Source of the DNA: Gulosibacter sediminis
Lineage (GTDB): Bacteria > Actinomycetota > Actinomycetes > Actinomycetales > Microbacteriaceae
Assembly: GCF_014904065.1 (NCBI RefSeq)
Contig: NZ_JACXJG010000010.1
Coordinates: 160,060-166,216, forward strand
Direction: 5' to 3'
DNA: 6,157 nt
The notes below the pieces were generated by a model. That model saw nothing but the letters and a program-made list of their open reading frames with translations. It was not told the origin of the DNA and made no database searches. The position numbers and the translations under genes were made by a program. Of this stretch, positions 1-5,264 are shown in pieces (position 1 is the stretch's first letter; each line of letters begins with the position of its first letter).

Positions 1-57
1 CTGACGGCGCAGCGGCGTTGGCGGAGTTCGGGTGTGCCGCGAGGAAGGCGGCCGCGG

Positions 58-1257
58 TTAGAGGTCGCGGCGGGGGCCGTCGGCCGAGGAAGTTGTGACG
101 ACCTCGAGGCCGGTCCAGCCGAACTCGGCGTAGGCCTCGTCGAGGTTGTTGCGGAACTCGTCGACGCGGTCGAGTGGGATCAGCACGAACACCGTGCCAC
201 CGAAGCCCGAGCCGGTCATCCGCGCGCCGAGCGCGCCGTTCGCGAGCGCGAGCTCGGTGATGAGGTCGATGCGCTGCGTCGACGCCTCGAAGTCTTCTCG
301 CAGCGACTGCTGCGAGGCGTTGAGGATCGGCCCGGTGTGGGCGACGCCGTCGGTGCGCAGCACCCGCGTGATGTCGAGGACGCGCTGGATCTCGGTGAGC
401 ACGTACGCTGCGCGCTTACGGTCGACGGGGTCGAGGTTCGTCGCGGCCTCAAAGTCCTCGAACCTCACCTCGCGCAGAAACTGGCAGCCGAGCGCCCGCG
501 CGACCCGATCGCAGGCATCGTGGCGGTCGGCGACGATGCCCTCCCAGTTGAGGTGGTTCTCGCCCGAGTGCACGAGCAGTTGCGCGAGGCCGAGCTCGGC
601 GAGTGGCGGGGCATCGAGCAGCGTCACATCGTTGCCGCGCGCGTCGAAGAAGACGTCCTTGTTCGCCTCGGCGCTCAGGCAGACGACGTGGTCGGCGGGG
701 CCGGCTGAGGCGCCGACATAGTTGTTCTCGACGCGGTAGCCGAGCCGCGCGAGCCTCTGCATGTCGAGCTCAAACCCCCACAGTGCGTTGATCGCGAGTG
801 AGATCGCGCCGCAGATCGACGCGCTCGAGGCGAGGCCGCCGCCGATCGGCAGGTCGGTCGTAATAAAGAGGTCGAGTCCAGTCGGCTCGAGCGCCGCATC
901 CTCGTCGCCGTCGATGAGCTCGGAGTTGAACATCTGAATGTGCTCGAGCCCCGCCCAGATCGTACCGAGCGGATAGTCGAACCAGTTGTGTTCGGCCGGC
1001 GGCACCAGCTGCTCGAGCGTCGTCTCGATCACGTCGCCGGCGAGGTCGGTGCGCACCCGCACGACCGTGTCGTCGCGCCGCGACATCGCGACCGCCGAGC
1101 GCCGCTCGGTCGCGTGCGCGAGGGTGAGCCCGTCCTCGATGTCGGTGTGGTCGCCCATGATGCTCACGCGCCCAGGAGCCGACCAGACGCCCTCGGGCGG
1201 TGCCCCGTACGCGGCGGCAAATTGTTCGGCGACGAGTCGGCTCGTGTCTCGAATCAT
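58..1257 (-). CDS. galK: Galactokinase-family GHMP kinase (diverged)
   Basis: Predicted cytoplasmic ATP-dependent sugar 1-kinase; the family converts galactose to galactose 1-phosphate in the Leloir pathway. At 399 aa it has normal galactokinase length. Three family motifs are visible: the N-terminal signature APGRVSIMGDHTD at about residues 28-39, the GHMP ATP-binding motif LPIGGGLASSAS at 136-147, and the C-terminal RMTGSGFGG at 346-354. LNASQQSLREDFEAS near residue 315 is also galactokinase-like. Asp189 (in GPADH) lines up with the catalytic base and Arg30 with the catalytic arginine. Unusual: consensus GRxNLIGEHTDY reads GRVSIMGDHTDI, MDQ reads ADH, and the sugar-contact Tyr of the GxYxxRR segment appears to be Val242. 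I chose ATG 1257 over TTG 1260 because GGGAAG lies 4 nt upstream. The Nudix-NYN gene ends 58 bp upstream on the same strand, so co-transcription is possible; a TAGAGT at 1313-1318 could be its own -10. No galT or galE is in the window. Family certain; substrate less so. Confidence 0.88.
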   Translation of the reverse strand: MIRDTSRLVAEQFAAAYGAPPEGVWSAPGRVSIMGDHTDIEDGLTLAHATERRSAVAMSRRDDTVVRVRTDLAGDVIETTLEQLVPPAEHNWFDYPLGTIWAGLEHIQMFNSELIDGDEDAALEPTGLDLFITTDLPIGGGLASSASICGAISLAINALWGFELDMQRLARLGYRVENNYVGASAGPADHVVCLSAEANKDVFFDARGNDVTLLDAPPLAELGLAQLLVHSGENHLNWEGIVADRHDACDRVARALGCQFLREVRFEDFEAATNLDPVDRKRAAYVLTEIQRVLDITRVLRTDGVAHTGPILNASQQSLREDFEASTQRIDLITELALANGALGARMTGSGFGGTVFVLIPLDRVDEFRNNLDEAYAEFGWTGLEVVTTSSADGPRRDL

Positions 1258-1315
1258 CAATCTTCCCGGGGTACGCGGTCAGGGCATGCGCGAGCAAAGC
1301 TTCGGCCCCTCAACT

Positions 1316-2182
1316 CTACGACGATTTGCTGAACCCAATCGCAGATCCAAAGGTGCCGGCGCCGATCGTGCGCGCCCCGAGCGCCTCGGCTCGGGCCCGC
1401 AGCTCGCGGTCGCTCGTCACCACGAGCGTCGTCACACCCGGCTTAATTGCGGCCACGACCTCGTCATCGCCCGAGCCGGCGGCGGCGCGGATGCGCACCC
1501 CGGGTTCGGATGCGCAGGCCTCGGCCAAGGGTCGGGCCGCGCCCTCGACAACGAACGTGACGCGCGGCCAGGCGGTCGCAACGTCGAGCCCGAACAGCGA
1601 CGCAGGGCAGCCGTCGGCGGCAATGGGGGAGATCTCCGCAACGACGCGCCGGGCCCCACCGGCGCGATCCTTCCACCAGCCGTCGGGCCGCGAGCCCATG
1701 ACGTTCGCGACGTCGACGATGATCTCGACCCGGGCATCCAGCAGCGGCCGCAGCGTCGGCCAGGCGCGGGCAAAGCCGGGATGCAGGCGGAGCCGCTCGA
1801 GCTCATTGACGGCCACCCAGGCGAGCTGGTGCGACTCGTTGTCGTTCATGTGCGCCTCGAACGGCGTCGTCACCCGCGCGATGACGGTCGTGTACTGCCA
1901 GAAGCCGAGGTCGCGCACGTAGGTGAAGCGCGGGCGCACCGCGTCCGACGGCACGGCCGCCTCCTCGAACGATTCGCGCAGCGCCGCCTGCACTGGCGTC
2001 TCGTCGCCGTTGCGTGCGCCGCCGGGGATGCCCCAGGTGTCGCCGTAGTGACTCCACGGCGCGCGATGCTGCAGCAGGATGCCCCGGTCGGGGTCGTGCG
2101 CGACGAGTCCGGCCGCGCCAAACAGCCCCCACATTCGGGTGCCGTCGGGGCCCTCCGCCCATCCGTCGCCGGAATTACTCAC
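1316..2182 (-). CDS. Nudix hydrolase fused to a C-terminal NYN/PIN-like domain
   Basis: A 288-aa cytoplasmic protein of two domains. Residues about 15-150 are a Nudix hydrolase: the box GX5EX7REUXEEXGU is met by Gly55, Glu61, Arg69-Glu70 and Glu73-Glu74, with Ala76 where Gly is usual. Such domains hydrolyse nucleoside diphosphates linked to a second group, using Mg2+ bound by the REXXEE glutamates. Residues about 152-280 look like the NYN/PIN-like nuclease fold: VDVANV (Asp157, Asn160), SRPDGWW at 164-170, GSGDDEVV at 237-244 and VTSDREL at 255-261 supply the acidic residues expected at a metal site. Actinobacterial proteins with this C-terminal pattern are often labelled NTP pyrophosphohydrolase, but I recall the pattern as NYN-like. 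GTG start; no good ribosome site precedes it, but TAGACT ends 6 nt upstream, which fits a leaderless mRNA. Substrate unknown; possible roles in nucleotide clean-up or RNA turnover are inference. Confidence 0.85.
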   Translation of the reverse strand: MSNSGDGWAEGPDGTRMWGLFGAAGLVAHDPDRGILLQHRAPWSHYGDTWGIPGGARNGDETPVQAALRESFEEAAVPSDAVRPRFTYVRDLGFWQYTTVIARVTTPFEAHMNDNESHQLAWVAVNELERLRLHPGFARAWPTLRPLLDARVEIIVDVANVMGSRPDGWWKDRAGGARRVVAEISPIAADGCPASLFGLDVATAWPRVTFVVEGAARPLAEACASEPGVRIRAAAGSGDDEVVAAIKPGVTTLVVTSDRELRARAEALGARTIGAGTFGSAIGFSKSS

Positions 2183-2188
2183 CCGGGC

Positions 2189-2194
2189 AGTCTA
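2189..2194 (-). promoter_or_regulatory. Candidate -10 box for the Nudix-NYN gene (leaderless)
   Basis: On the minus strand the hexamer TAGACT (TANNNT type) ends 6 nt before the GTG at 2182, placing the transcription start at or next to the start codon. This is the usual geometry of leaderless actinobacterial mRNAs and agrees with the absence of a ribosome binding site. I see no convincing -35 box. Confidence 0.4.
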
Positions 2195-2267
2195 CGAGGA
2201 TGCGCTGGGCTCGGCGTGGCGGGTGACTCGCGGGGTCATGCGCTCGGCACTCACTTAACGCCCAGGA

Positions 2268-2281
2268 AAGTCAATTGACTT
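2268..2281. promoter_or_regulatory. Perfect 14-bp palindrome, candidate operator
   Basis: AAGTCAATTGACTT is a perfect inverted repeat in the 129-bp region between the divergent Nudix-NYN and membrane-protein genes. Its right half contains TTGACT (2276-2281), a good -35 box for the plus strand; a weak -10 (TTCTTT, 2299-2304) follows at 17 bp. Three TTAAC copies (2255-2259, 2280-2284, 2304-2308) sit 25 and 24 bp apart across the site. A dimeric winged-helix protein binding here would cover the -35 box. The regulator encoded at 2775-3089 is the natural candidate, but that link is inferred only from proximity. Confidence 0.45.
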
Positions 2282-2311
2282 AACCGTGTGGAATGTGATT
2301 CTTTTAACCAC

Positions 2312-2407
2312 ATGGAAAGCAATATGGCCCCGCGTAACGAAGAGAATTTTTCGGCCGCCGATGCCCTGCAGTAGATCGACACCGATCGTGCTTCCTTCAG
2401 CGAGCGC
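2312..2407 (+). other. In-frame N-terminal segment of the membrane gene, broken by a TAG
   Basis: ATG 2312 opens a 20-codon frame (MESNMAPRNEENFSAADALQ) that stops at TAG 2372-2374. The same frame then stays open through 11 codons (IDTDRASFSER) into ATG 2408 of the membrane protein. The text on both sides of the stop reads like one continuous N-terminus: as I recall, related actinobacterial proteins have an Ala-Leu...Ile-Asp...Arg stretch just before the Pro-Arg/Trp-Trp-Tyr entry to the first helix. A second ATG at 2324 has GGAAAG 4 nt upstream and may be the original start. The stop could be a nonsense mutation, a sequencing error, or part of a short upstream ORF that sets translation by reinitiation. 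The sequence alone cannot decide. Confidence 0.6.
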
Positions 2408-2785
2408 ATGGAGACGCCGCGATGGTATTACCCCGTGCTCTCGATTGCGGCCGCCCTCGTCGTGGCCGCGCCCGCACTGATTCACGCGGGCGGCTGGAAC
2501 CTTGTCGTGCTCGCCGTGAGCCTCGTGATCAGCGTCTCGCTCATCTTCATCTATCGAAAGCGCACCGGTGTGTCCAGCACGAAGCCGTCCGGCCCCCGTA
2601 GCTGGACGGTGCTGATCGTCATGATGGCGCTGCTGATCATGTGCATGGTGGTGGCAGGAGCGCTCGGGGGCGAGGGACTCAGCCTCTGGGTCTTCGCCCC
2701 GATGCTCGCCGCCATCGTCGTGTTCTGCGTCGGCGGACCGATCTACGACCGCGTGTCGATTGCGGAGTACAACAGTGTCCGTTAG
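2408..2785 (+). CDS. Small four-helix membrane protein, probably N-terminally shortened
   Basis: A 125-aa hydrophobic protein with four predicted membrane segments at about residues 8-25, 31-49, 66-86 and 91-112. A basic cytoplasmic-looking loop (YRKR at 49-52) separates helices 2 and 3. The opening TPRWYYPVLS resembles the entry motif of a family of small actinobacterial membrane proteins that neighbour a winged-helix regulator; I know no established function. The start is doubtful: ATG 2408 has no clear ribosome site, and the frame continues upstream for 32 codons to ATG 2312 but for the single TAG at 2372. The intact gene was therefore probably about 157 aa. Its last 11 bp overlap the regulator gene, which implies a two-gene operon with translational coupling. 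It may be a pseudogene, a reinitiated product or an assembly artefact. Confidence 0.7.
   Translation: METPRWYYPVLSIAAALVVAAPALIHAGGWNLVVLAVSLVISVSLIFIYRKRTGVSSTKPSGPRSWTVLIVMMALLIMCMVVAGALGGEGLSLWVFAPMLAAIVVFCVGGPIYDRVSIAEYNSVR
2764..2767 (+). promoter_or_regulatory. Ribosome binding site deciding the regulator start
   Basis: GGAG lies inside the end of the membrane-protein gene, 7 nt before GTG 2775. It favours GTG 2775 over the in-frame TTG at 2760, which has no such site. Confidence 0.65.
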
Positions 2786-3089
2786 TCCCGCGTTCCACGA
2801 CGAAATCCACGCGCCGAACCGGCTGCGCATCCTGAGCCTGCTGCGGCCGCTCGAGGGCGCGGAGTTCACGGCGGTGCGGGAAGCGCTCGATCTCTCCGAT
2901 GCCAACCTCTCGAAGACGATCAAGACGCTCGCCGAGCTGCAGTACGTCACGACGAGCAAGCTCGCGACGAGCGAGCGCGACCGCCGCCGTCGCACCTCGG
3001 TGCGCATCACGCAGCTCGGCGCAAAGACCTTCGACGAGCACGTCGCCGCGCTACGTGAGCTGGTCGCCGGCGCCGAGCTGCCGAGCTAG
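2775..3089 (+). CDS. Small winged-helix transcriptional regulator (PF13601/ArsR-MarR-like)
   Basis: A 104-aa DNA-binding protein that is essentially one winged helix-turn-helix domain. IHAPNRLRILSLL (residues 11-23) is the first helix of the fold, FTAVREALDL (31-40) the second, and SDANLSKTIKTLAELQYV (41-58) the helix-turn-helix with its recognition helix. A very basic wing follows (SERDRRRRTSVRIT, 66-79), and the last helix (82-98) probably forms the dimer interface. The HAPNRL...LSK pattern matches the PF13601-like regulators of Actinobacteria. I see no cysteine or histidine cluster for metal sensing and no effector domain. GTG 2775 is chosen for the GGAG 7 nt upstream and the 11-bp overlap with the preceding membrane gene, which suggests coupled translation. 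It probably controls its own operon through the palindrome at 2268-2281; this is inferred from proximity. The ligand is unknown. Confidence 0.85.
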   Translation: MSVSPAFHDEIHAPNRLRILSLLRPLEGAEFTAVREALDLSDANLSKTIKTLAELQYVTTSKLATSERDRRRRTSVRITQLGAKTFDEHVAALRELVAGAELPS

Positions 3090-3102
3090 CAGCGCGCGGC
3101 GA

Positions 3103-3116
3103 GCCCAGAGCTGGGC
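3103..3116 (+). terminator. Weak hairpin after the regulator gene
   Basis: GCCCAGAGCTGGGC is a perfect inverted repeat 14 nt after the regulator stop; as RNA it can form a 5-bp stem (GCCCA/TGGGC) with a 4-nt loop. No T-tract follows, so this is at best a poor or Rho-assisted stop signal. Confidence 0.25.
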
Positions 3117-3227
3117 CCCGTCGATCCCCCGATCCCACGCGGCTGCCGCGCCCTGATCTGGGTGGCGCTTGCTACGCACGTCGGTGTCGCCGGAGCGCGA
3201 CGAGCTCGGCGCCGGGTGAGGATCCCT

Positions 3228-3347
3228 GCCGCGGTTTTCTCACTTCTCTGCGCTCTTCCAACAGCGATGCGGTTTCCTAGTGAAGCCATAGTTCTCGACC
3301 ACCGACGTGGTCTTGTGGCGGAGCCGCGGTTTTCTACCAGCGATGCG
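3228..3347. repeat. Two-part direct repeats upstream of the alcohol dehydrogenase gene
   Basis: GCCGCGGTTTTCT occurs at 3228-3240 and again at 3323-3335 (95 bp apart). Each copy is followed by CAGCGATGCG, at 3262-3271 and 3338-3347, with spacers of 21 and 2 nt. The text after the second element is also similar (GTTTCCT against ATTCTCT). This looks like a degenerate duplication or a pair of composite protein-binding sites. The rest of 3090-3369 holds no supportable gene and has more A+T in its last 140 bp, as expected of a promoter region. Confidence 0.55.
3297..3312. promoter_or_regulatory. Inverted repeat upstream of the alcohol dehydrogenase gene
   Basis: GACCAC-CGAC-GTGGTC has perfect 6-bp arms around a 4-bp centre and ends 57 nt before ATG 3370, between the two direct-repeat copies. 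The size and position suit an operator for a dimeric regulator. It could also fold as a small RNA hairpin if transcription starts further upstream. No binding protein can be named. Confidence 0.35.
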
Positions 3348-3357
3348 ATTCTCTATC

Positions 3358-3364
3358 GAAGGAG
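3358..3364 (+). promoter_or_regulatory. Strong ribosome binding site for the alcohol dehydrogenase
   Basis: GAAGGAG lies 5 nt before ATG 3370. It fixes the start there rather than at the in-frame GTG 3307, whose extra 21 residues do not resemble an MDR N-terminus. Confidence 0.85.
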
Positions 3365-3369
3365 CAAAA

Positions 3370-4392
3370 ATGCGAGCAGTGATGATGTACGCGCCCGGCG
3401 ACGTTCGGGTTGATGAAGTCGCCAAGCCGACGATCGAGGCGCCGACCGACGCCGTCATTCGCGTGACCGCGACCTGCGTGTGTGGCTCTGACCTTTGGCC
3501 GTACCGCGGCGCGCAGCCAGTGAATGGGCCGTCGCCGATGGGCCACGAGTACATCGGCGTGGTCGAGCAGGTCGGTGACGAGGTGCGGGAGGTCGCGGTC
3601 GGTGACTTCGTGGTCGGCTCGTTTGTCGCATCCGACAACACCTGCGAGATCTGCGAGGCGGGGTTCCAGTCGCGCTGTATCCACCAGGTGATGATGGGCG
3701 GCATCGGCACCCAGGCCGAGTTCGCGCGCATCCCGCTCGCCGACGGCACGCTCGTGAAGGTGCCCGGCGAGCCGACCGAGGCGCAGCTGCGCAGCCTGCT
3801 CGCGGCGTCGGATGTGCTTGGGACAGGTTGGTACGCGGCCGTCGCGGCCGAGGCGGGTCCGGGCAAGACCGTCGCCGTCGTCGGCGATGGCGCGGTCGGC
3901 CTGCTCGGCGTGCTCGCGGCGAAGCAGCTGGGCGCCGAGCGCATCATCGCGATGTCGCGCCACGCCGACCGGCAGGCGCTCGCGCGTCAGTTCGGCGCGA
4001 CCGACATCGTCGAGGAGCGCGGCGAGGCCGGCGTCGCGAAGGTGAAGGAGCTCACCGGCGGCTACGGCGCGCACGCGACGATCGAAGCCGTGGGCACGCA
4101 AGAGTCGATGCAGCAGGCGATTCACGCGACGCGCGCCGGTGGCCGCGTCGGATTCGTCGGGGTGTCGCACGATGTGCAGCTTGAGGGCCAGGAGCTCTTC
4201 TTCGCATCGGTCGGGCTGCTTGGCGGCCCCGCGCCGGTGCGCCGATTCCTGCCCGACCTCATCGACCGCATCATGCGCGATGAGATCGACCCCGGTGTGG
4301 TGTTCGACCTCACGCTGCCGCTCGAGGAGGCGGCCGAGGCCTACCGTGCGATGGACGAGCGCCGCGCGACCAAAGTCATGCTGACGTTGTAG
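3370..4392 (+). CDS. Zinc-dependent MDR-family alcohol dehydrogenase
   Basis: A 340-aa cytoplasmic oxidoreductase of the zinc-containing medium-chain dehydrogenase/reductase family, expected to interconvert an alcohol and an aldehyde or ketone with NAD(P). The N-terminal GroES-like domain supplies the catalytic zinc residues Cys38 (in VCGSD), His59-Glu60 (GHE) and Asp148 (SDVLGTG). The structural-zinc lobe has Cys92, Cys95 and Cys103, with Asp89 where the first cysteine usually stands. The Rossmann domain begins near residue 167, with VGDGAVG (171-177) as the dinucleotide loop; Ser196-Arg197 after the second strand suggest NADP rather than NAD (inference). The C-terminal YRAMDERRATKVML is typical of this subfamily. 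Length is normal. It is expressed alone: a 280-bp gap with repeats precedes it and a strong hairpin follows. The substrate cannot be read from the sequence. Confidence 0.92.
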   Translation: MRAVMMYAPGDVRVDEVAKPTIEAPTDAVIRVTATCVCGSDLWPYRGAQPVNGPSPMGHEYIGVVEQVGDEVREVAVGDFVVGSFVASDNTCEICEAGFQSRCIHQVMMGGIGTQAEFARIPLADGTLVKVPGEPTEAQLRSLLAASDVLGTGWYAAVAAEAGPGKTVAVVGDGAVGLLGVLAAKQLGAERIIAMSRHADRQALARQFGATDIVEERGEAGVAKVKELTGGYGAHATIEAVGTQESMQQAIHATRAGGRVGFVGVSHDVQLEGQELFFASVGLLGGPAPVRRFLPDLIDRIMRDEIDPGVVFDLTLPLEEAAEAYRAMDERRATKVMLTL

Positions 4393-4445
4393 GTCATCGC
4401 GGGAACTTTCCTGCACTGACGTTCCTCTAACCCTCAGCAGTGCGT

Positions 4446-4478
4446 GACCTGCCGCCTCGTTTGTCGTGGCGGCAGGTC
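4446..4478 (+). terminator. Rho-independent-type terminator after the alcohol dehydrogenase
   Basis: GACCTGCCGCC (4446-4456) pairs perfectly with GGCGGCAGGTC (4468-4478): an 11-bp GC-rich stem with an 11-nt loop, 54 nt after the dehydrogenase stop. Only a short TTT (4481-4483) follows, which is common for terminators in GC-rich actinobacteria. It separates the dehydrogenase from the gene at 4505. Confidence 0.6.
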
Positions 4479-4492
4479 CGTTTCGAGGTGAT

Positions 4493-4497
4493 GGAGG
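4493..4497 (+). promoter_or_regulatory. Ribosome binding site deciding a TTG start
   Basis: GGAGG is placed 7 nt before TTG 4505, right after the terminator hairpin. It is the best-spaced site for this frame and supports TTG as the start codon; the in-frame GTG at 4466 falls inside the hairpin. Confidence 0.65.
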
Positions 4498-4504
4498 CAG
4501 AAAA

Positions 4505-4954
4505 TTGGATATCGCGGAGCTGCACGAATGGCTCGGGATCAGCTTGCCGGTGTCGTCGCGCACCGACGAATCGCACCGGTATCAGGACACGCTCGCCGGC
4601 GTCCTGCTGGCGATCGGTTCGCGGAGCTTTCGCGCGACCGCGACGCTGACGGAGTCGGGCACCAAGCGGTTCGACTCGGTCGTGTTCTCGGCGACCTTCG
4701 CGACGAACGACTTTCTCGTCTTTGCCGACCGCGACCTCACCATCGACGCGCCATCGCCCATTGAGATCGTGCGTTGGGGTGCGGTCGAATCGATCGGACT
4801 GAACAGCCACGTCGGCGCCCGCGGCGGCGTCGCCAGTTCGGTGACGCTGCACTTCTCGGGCAACCGCTCGTCCCGCCACATTGAGCGCTCGACGATTCGC
4901 TCGGGTGAGGGGTTCAACGAGCTCGTTGGGTTCATGCTCGACCGGTTGCGGTAG
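4505..4954 (+). CDS. Hypothetical protein, soluble, beta-rich (possibly PH-like)
   Basis: I do not recognise this 149-aa protein. It has no signal peptide, no membrane segment and no cysteine. It begins with a short helical stretch (IAELHEWLG, 3-11). Alternating hydrophobic segments that look like beta strands follow: SFRATATLTE (41-50), VVFSATFATNDFLVFAD (59-75), IEIVRWGAVESIGL (86-99) and SSVTLHFSG (111-119). An amphipathic C-terminal helix (GFNELVGFMLDRL, 136-148) ends it. Strands closed by one C-terminal helix, with a W-x-x-V/I-x-x-I segment in the middle, recall bacterial PH-like domains; this is a guess from pattern only. TTG start with GGAGG 7 nt upstream. It is alone: a terminator lies before it and no gene on this strand follows. 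Third-position GC matches its neighbours, so recent transfer is not indicated. Confidence 0.75.
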   Translation: MDIAELHEWLGISLPVSSRTDESHRYQDTLAGVLLAIGSRSFRATATLTESGTKRFDSVVFSATFATNDFLVFADRDLTIDAPSPIEIVRWGAVESIGLNSHVGARGGVASSVTLHFSGNRSSRHIERSTIRSGEGFNELVGFMLDRLR

Positions 4955-5212
4955 CTCGACCGGCCAACCGGATGCGGATCAGCGGCTCGTCGCCTGGCCT
5001 CCAGCGTCGCTGCTGACGCCCGAGGGGCGCTTCGGCGAGTTCTACGCCGTCGACGCGGGCGCGGAGCTCTCCGGATCCCGGCCAGACGTACGTCCACTTT
5101 TCTGAATGTGGGGAGCTGGGAGATCCGGTGGGCACGAATCGCCGCCCATGAAACGACGAGGTCGTGACTGTGGGCTGGCGAGCTCGCGCGTCCAGGGACC
5201 GTTCACGGAGAG
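4955..5212. other. Region with no gene called
   Basis: The stretch between the 149-aa gene and the hairpin beyond the tRNA. A plus-strand frame ending at TGA 5103-5105 (PDADQRLVAWPPASLLTPEG onward) has GC-rich third positions, and so does the minus-strand frame opposite it; neither has a start codon with a ribosome site. GACGTACGTC (5085-5094) is a 10-bp palindrome, and ACGAC-GAG-GTCGT (5153-5165) a short inverted repeat. It may hold a decayed gene remnant, but nothing firm can be called. Confidence 0.3.
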
Positions 5213-5250
5213 CGGGAATGCCCAACACCGACTGATGTTGGGCATTCCCG
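5213..5250 (-). terminator. Perfect 15-bp hairpin downstream of tRNA-Lys
   Basis: CGGGAATGCCCAACA (5213-5227) pairs without mismatch to TGTTGGGCATTCCCG (5236-5250) around an 8-nt loop. It begins 14 nt after the 3' end of the tRNA, so it probably ends the tRNA transcript. There is no T-tract on either strand. An outer TTCA/TGAA (5202-5205/5251-5254) could lengthen the stem past a bulge. Confidence 0.65.
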
Positions 5251-5264
5251 TGAAGCGATGGCGG

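Noticed and set aside
37..57. CCGCG...CGCGG inverted repeat just after the galactokinase stop
   Set aside because: Only 5-bp arms with an 11-nt loop and no T-tract; expected by chance in such GC-rich DNA. Positions 1-57 are too short to assign, with no supportable gene.
34..708. Long plus-strand open frame opposite the galactokinase gene
   Set aside because: A shadow of the minus-strand gene, which carries all the conserved motifs; no family features in the plus-strand translation.
3051..3179. Minus-strand 42-codon frame from GTG 3179 with protein-like composition
   Set aside because: No ribosome site, overlaps the end of the regulator gene, and I recognise no homologue.
3334..4563. 409-codon minus-strand frame opposite the alcohol dehydrogenase
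   Set aside because: The plus-strand product has full MDR motifs and a strong ribosome site; the antisense frame is a by-product of high GC.
5085..5094. GACGTACGTC palindrome
   Set aside because: A 10-bp palindrome made of common dinucleotides, not placed near a recognised promoter; too little to call a site.
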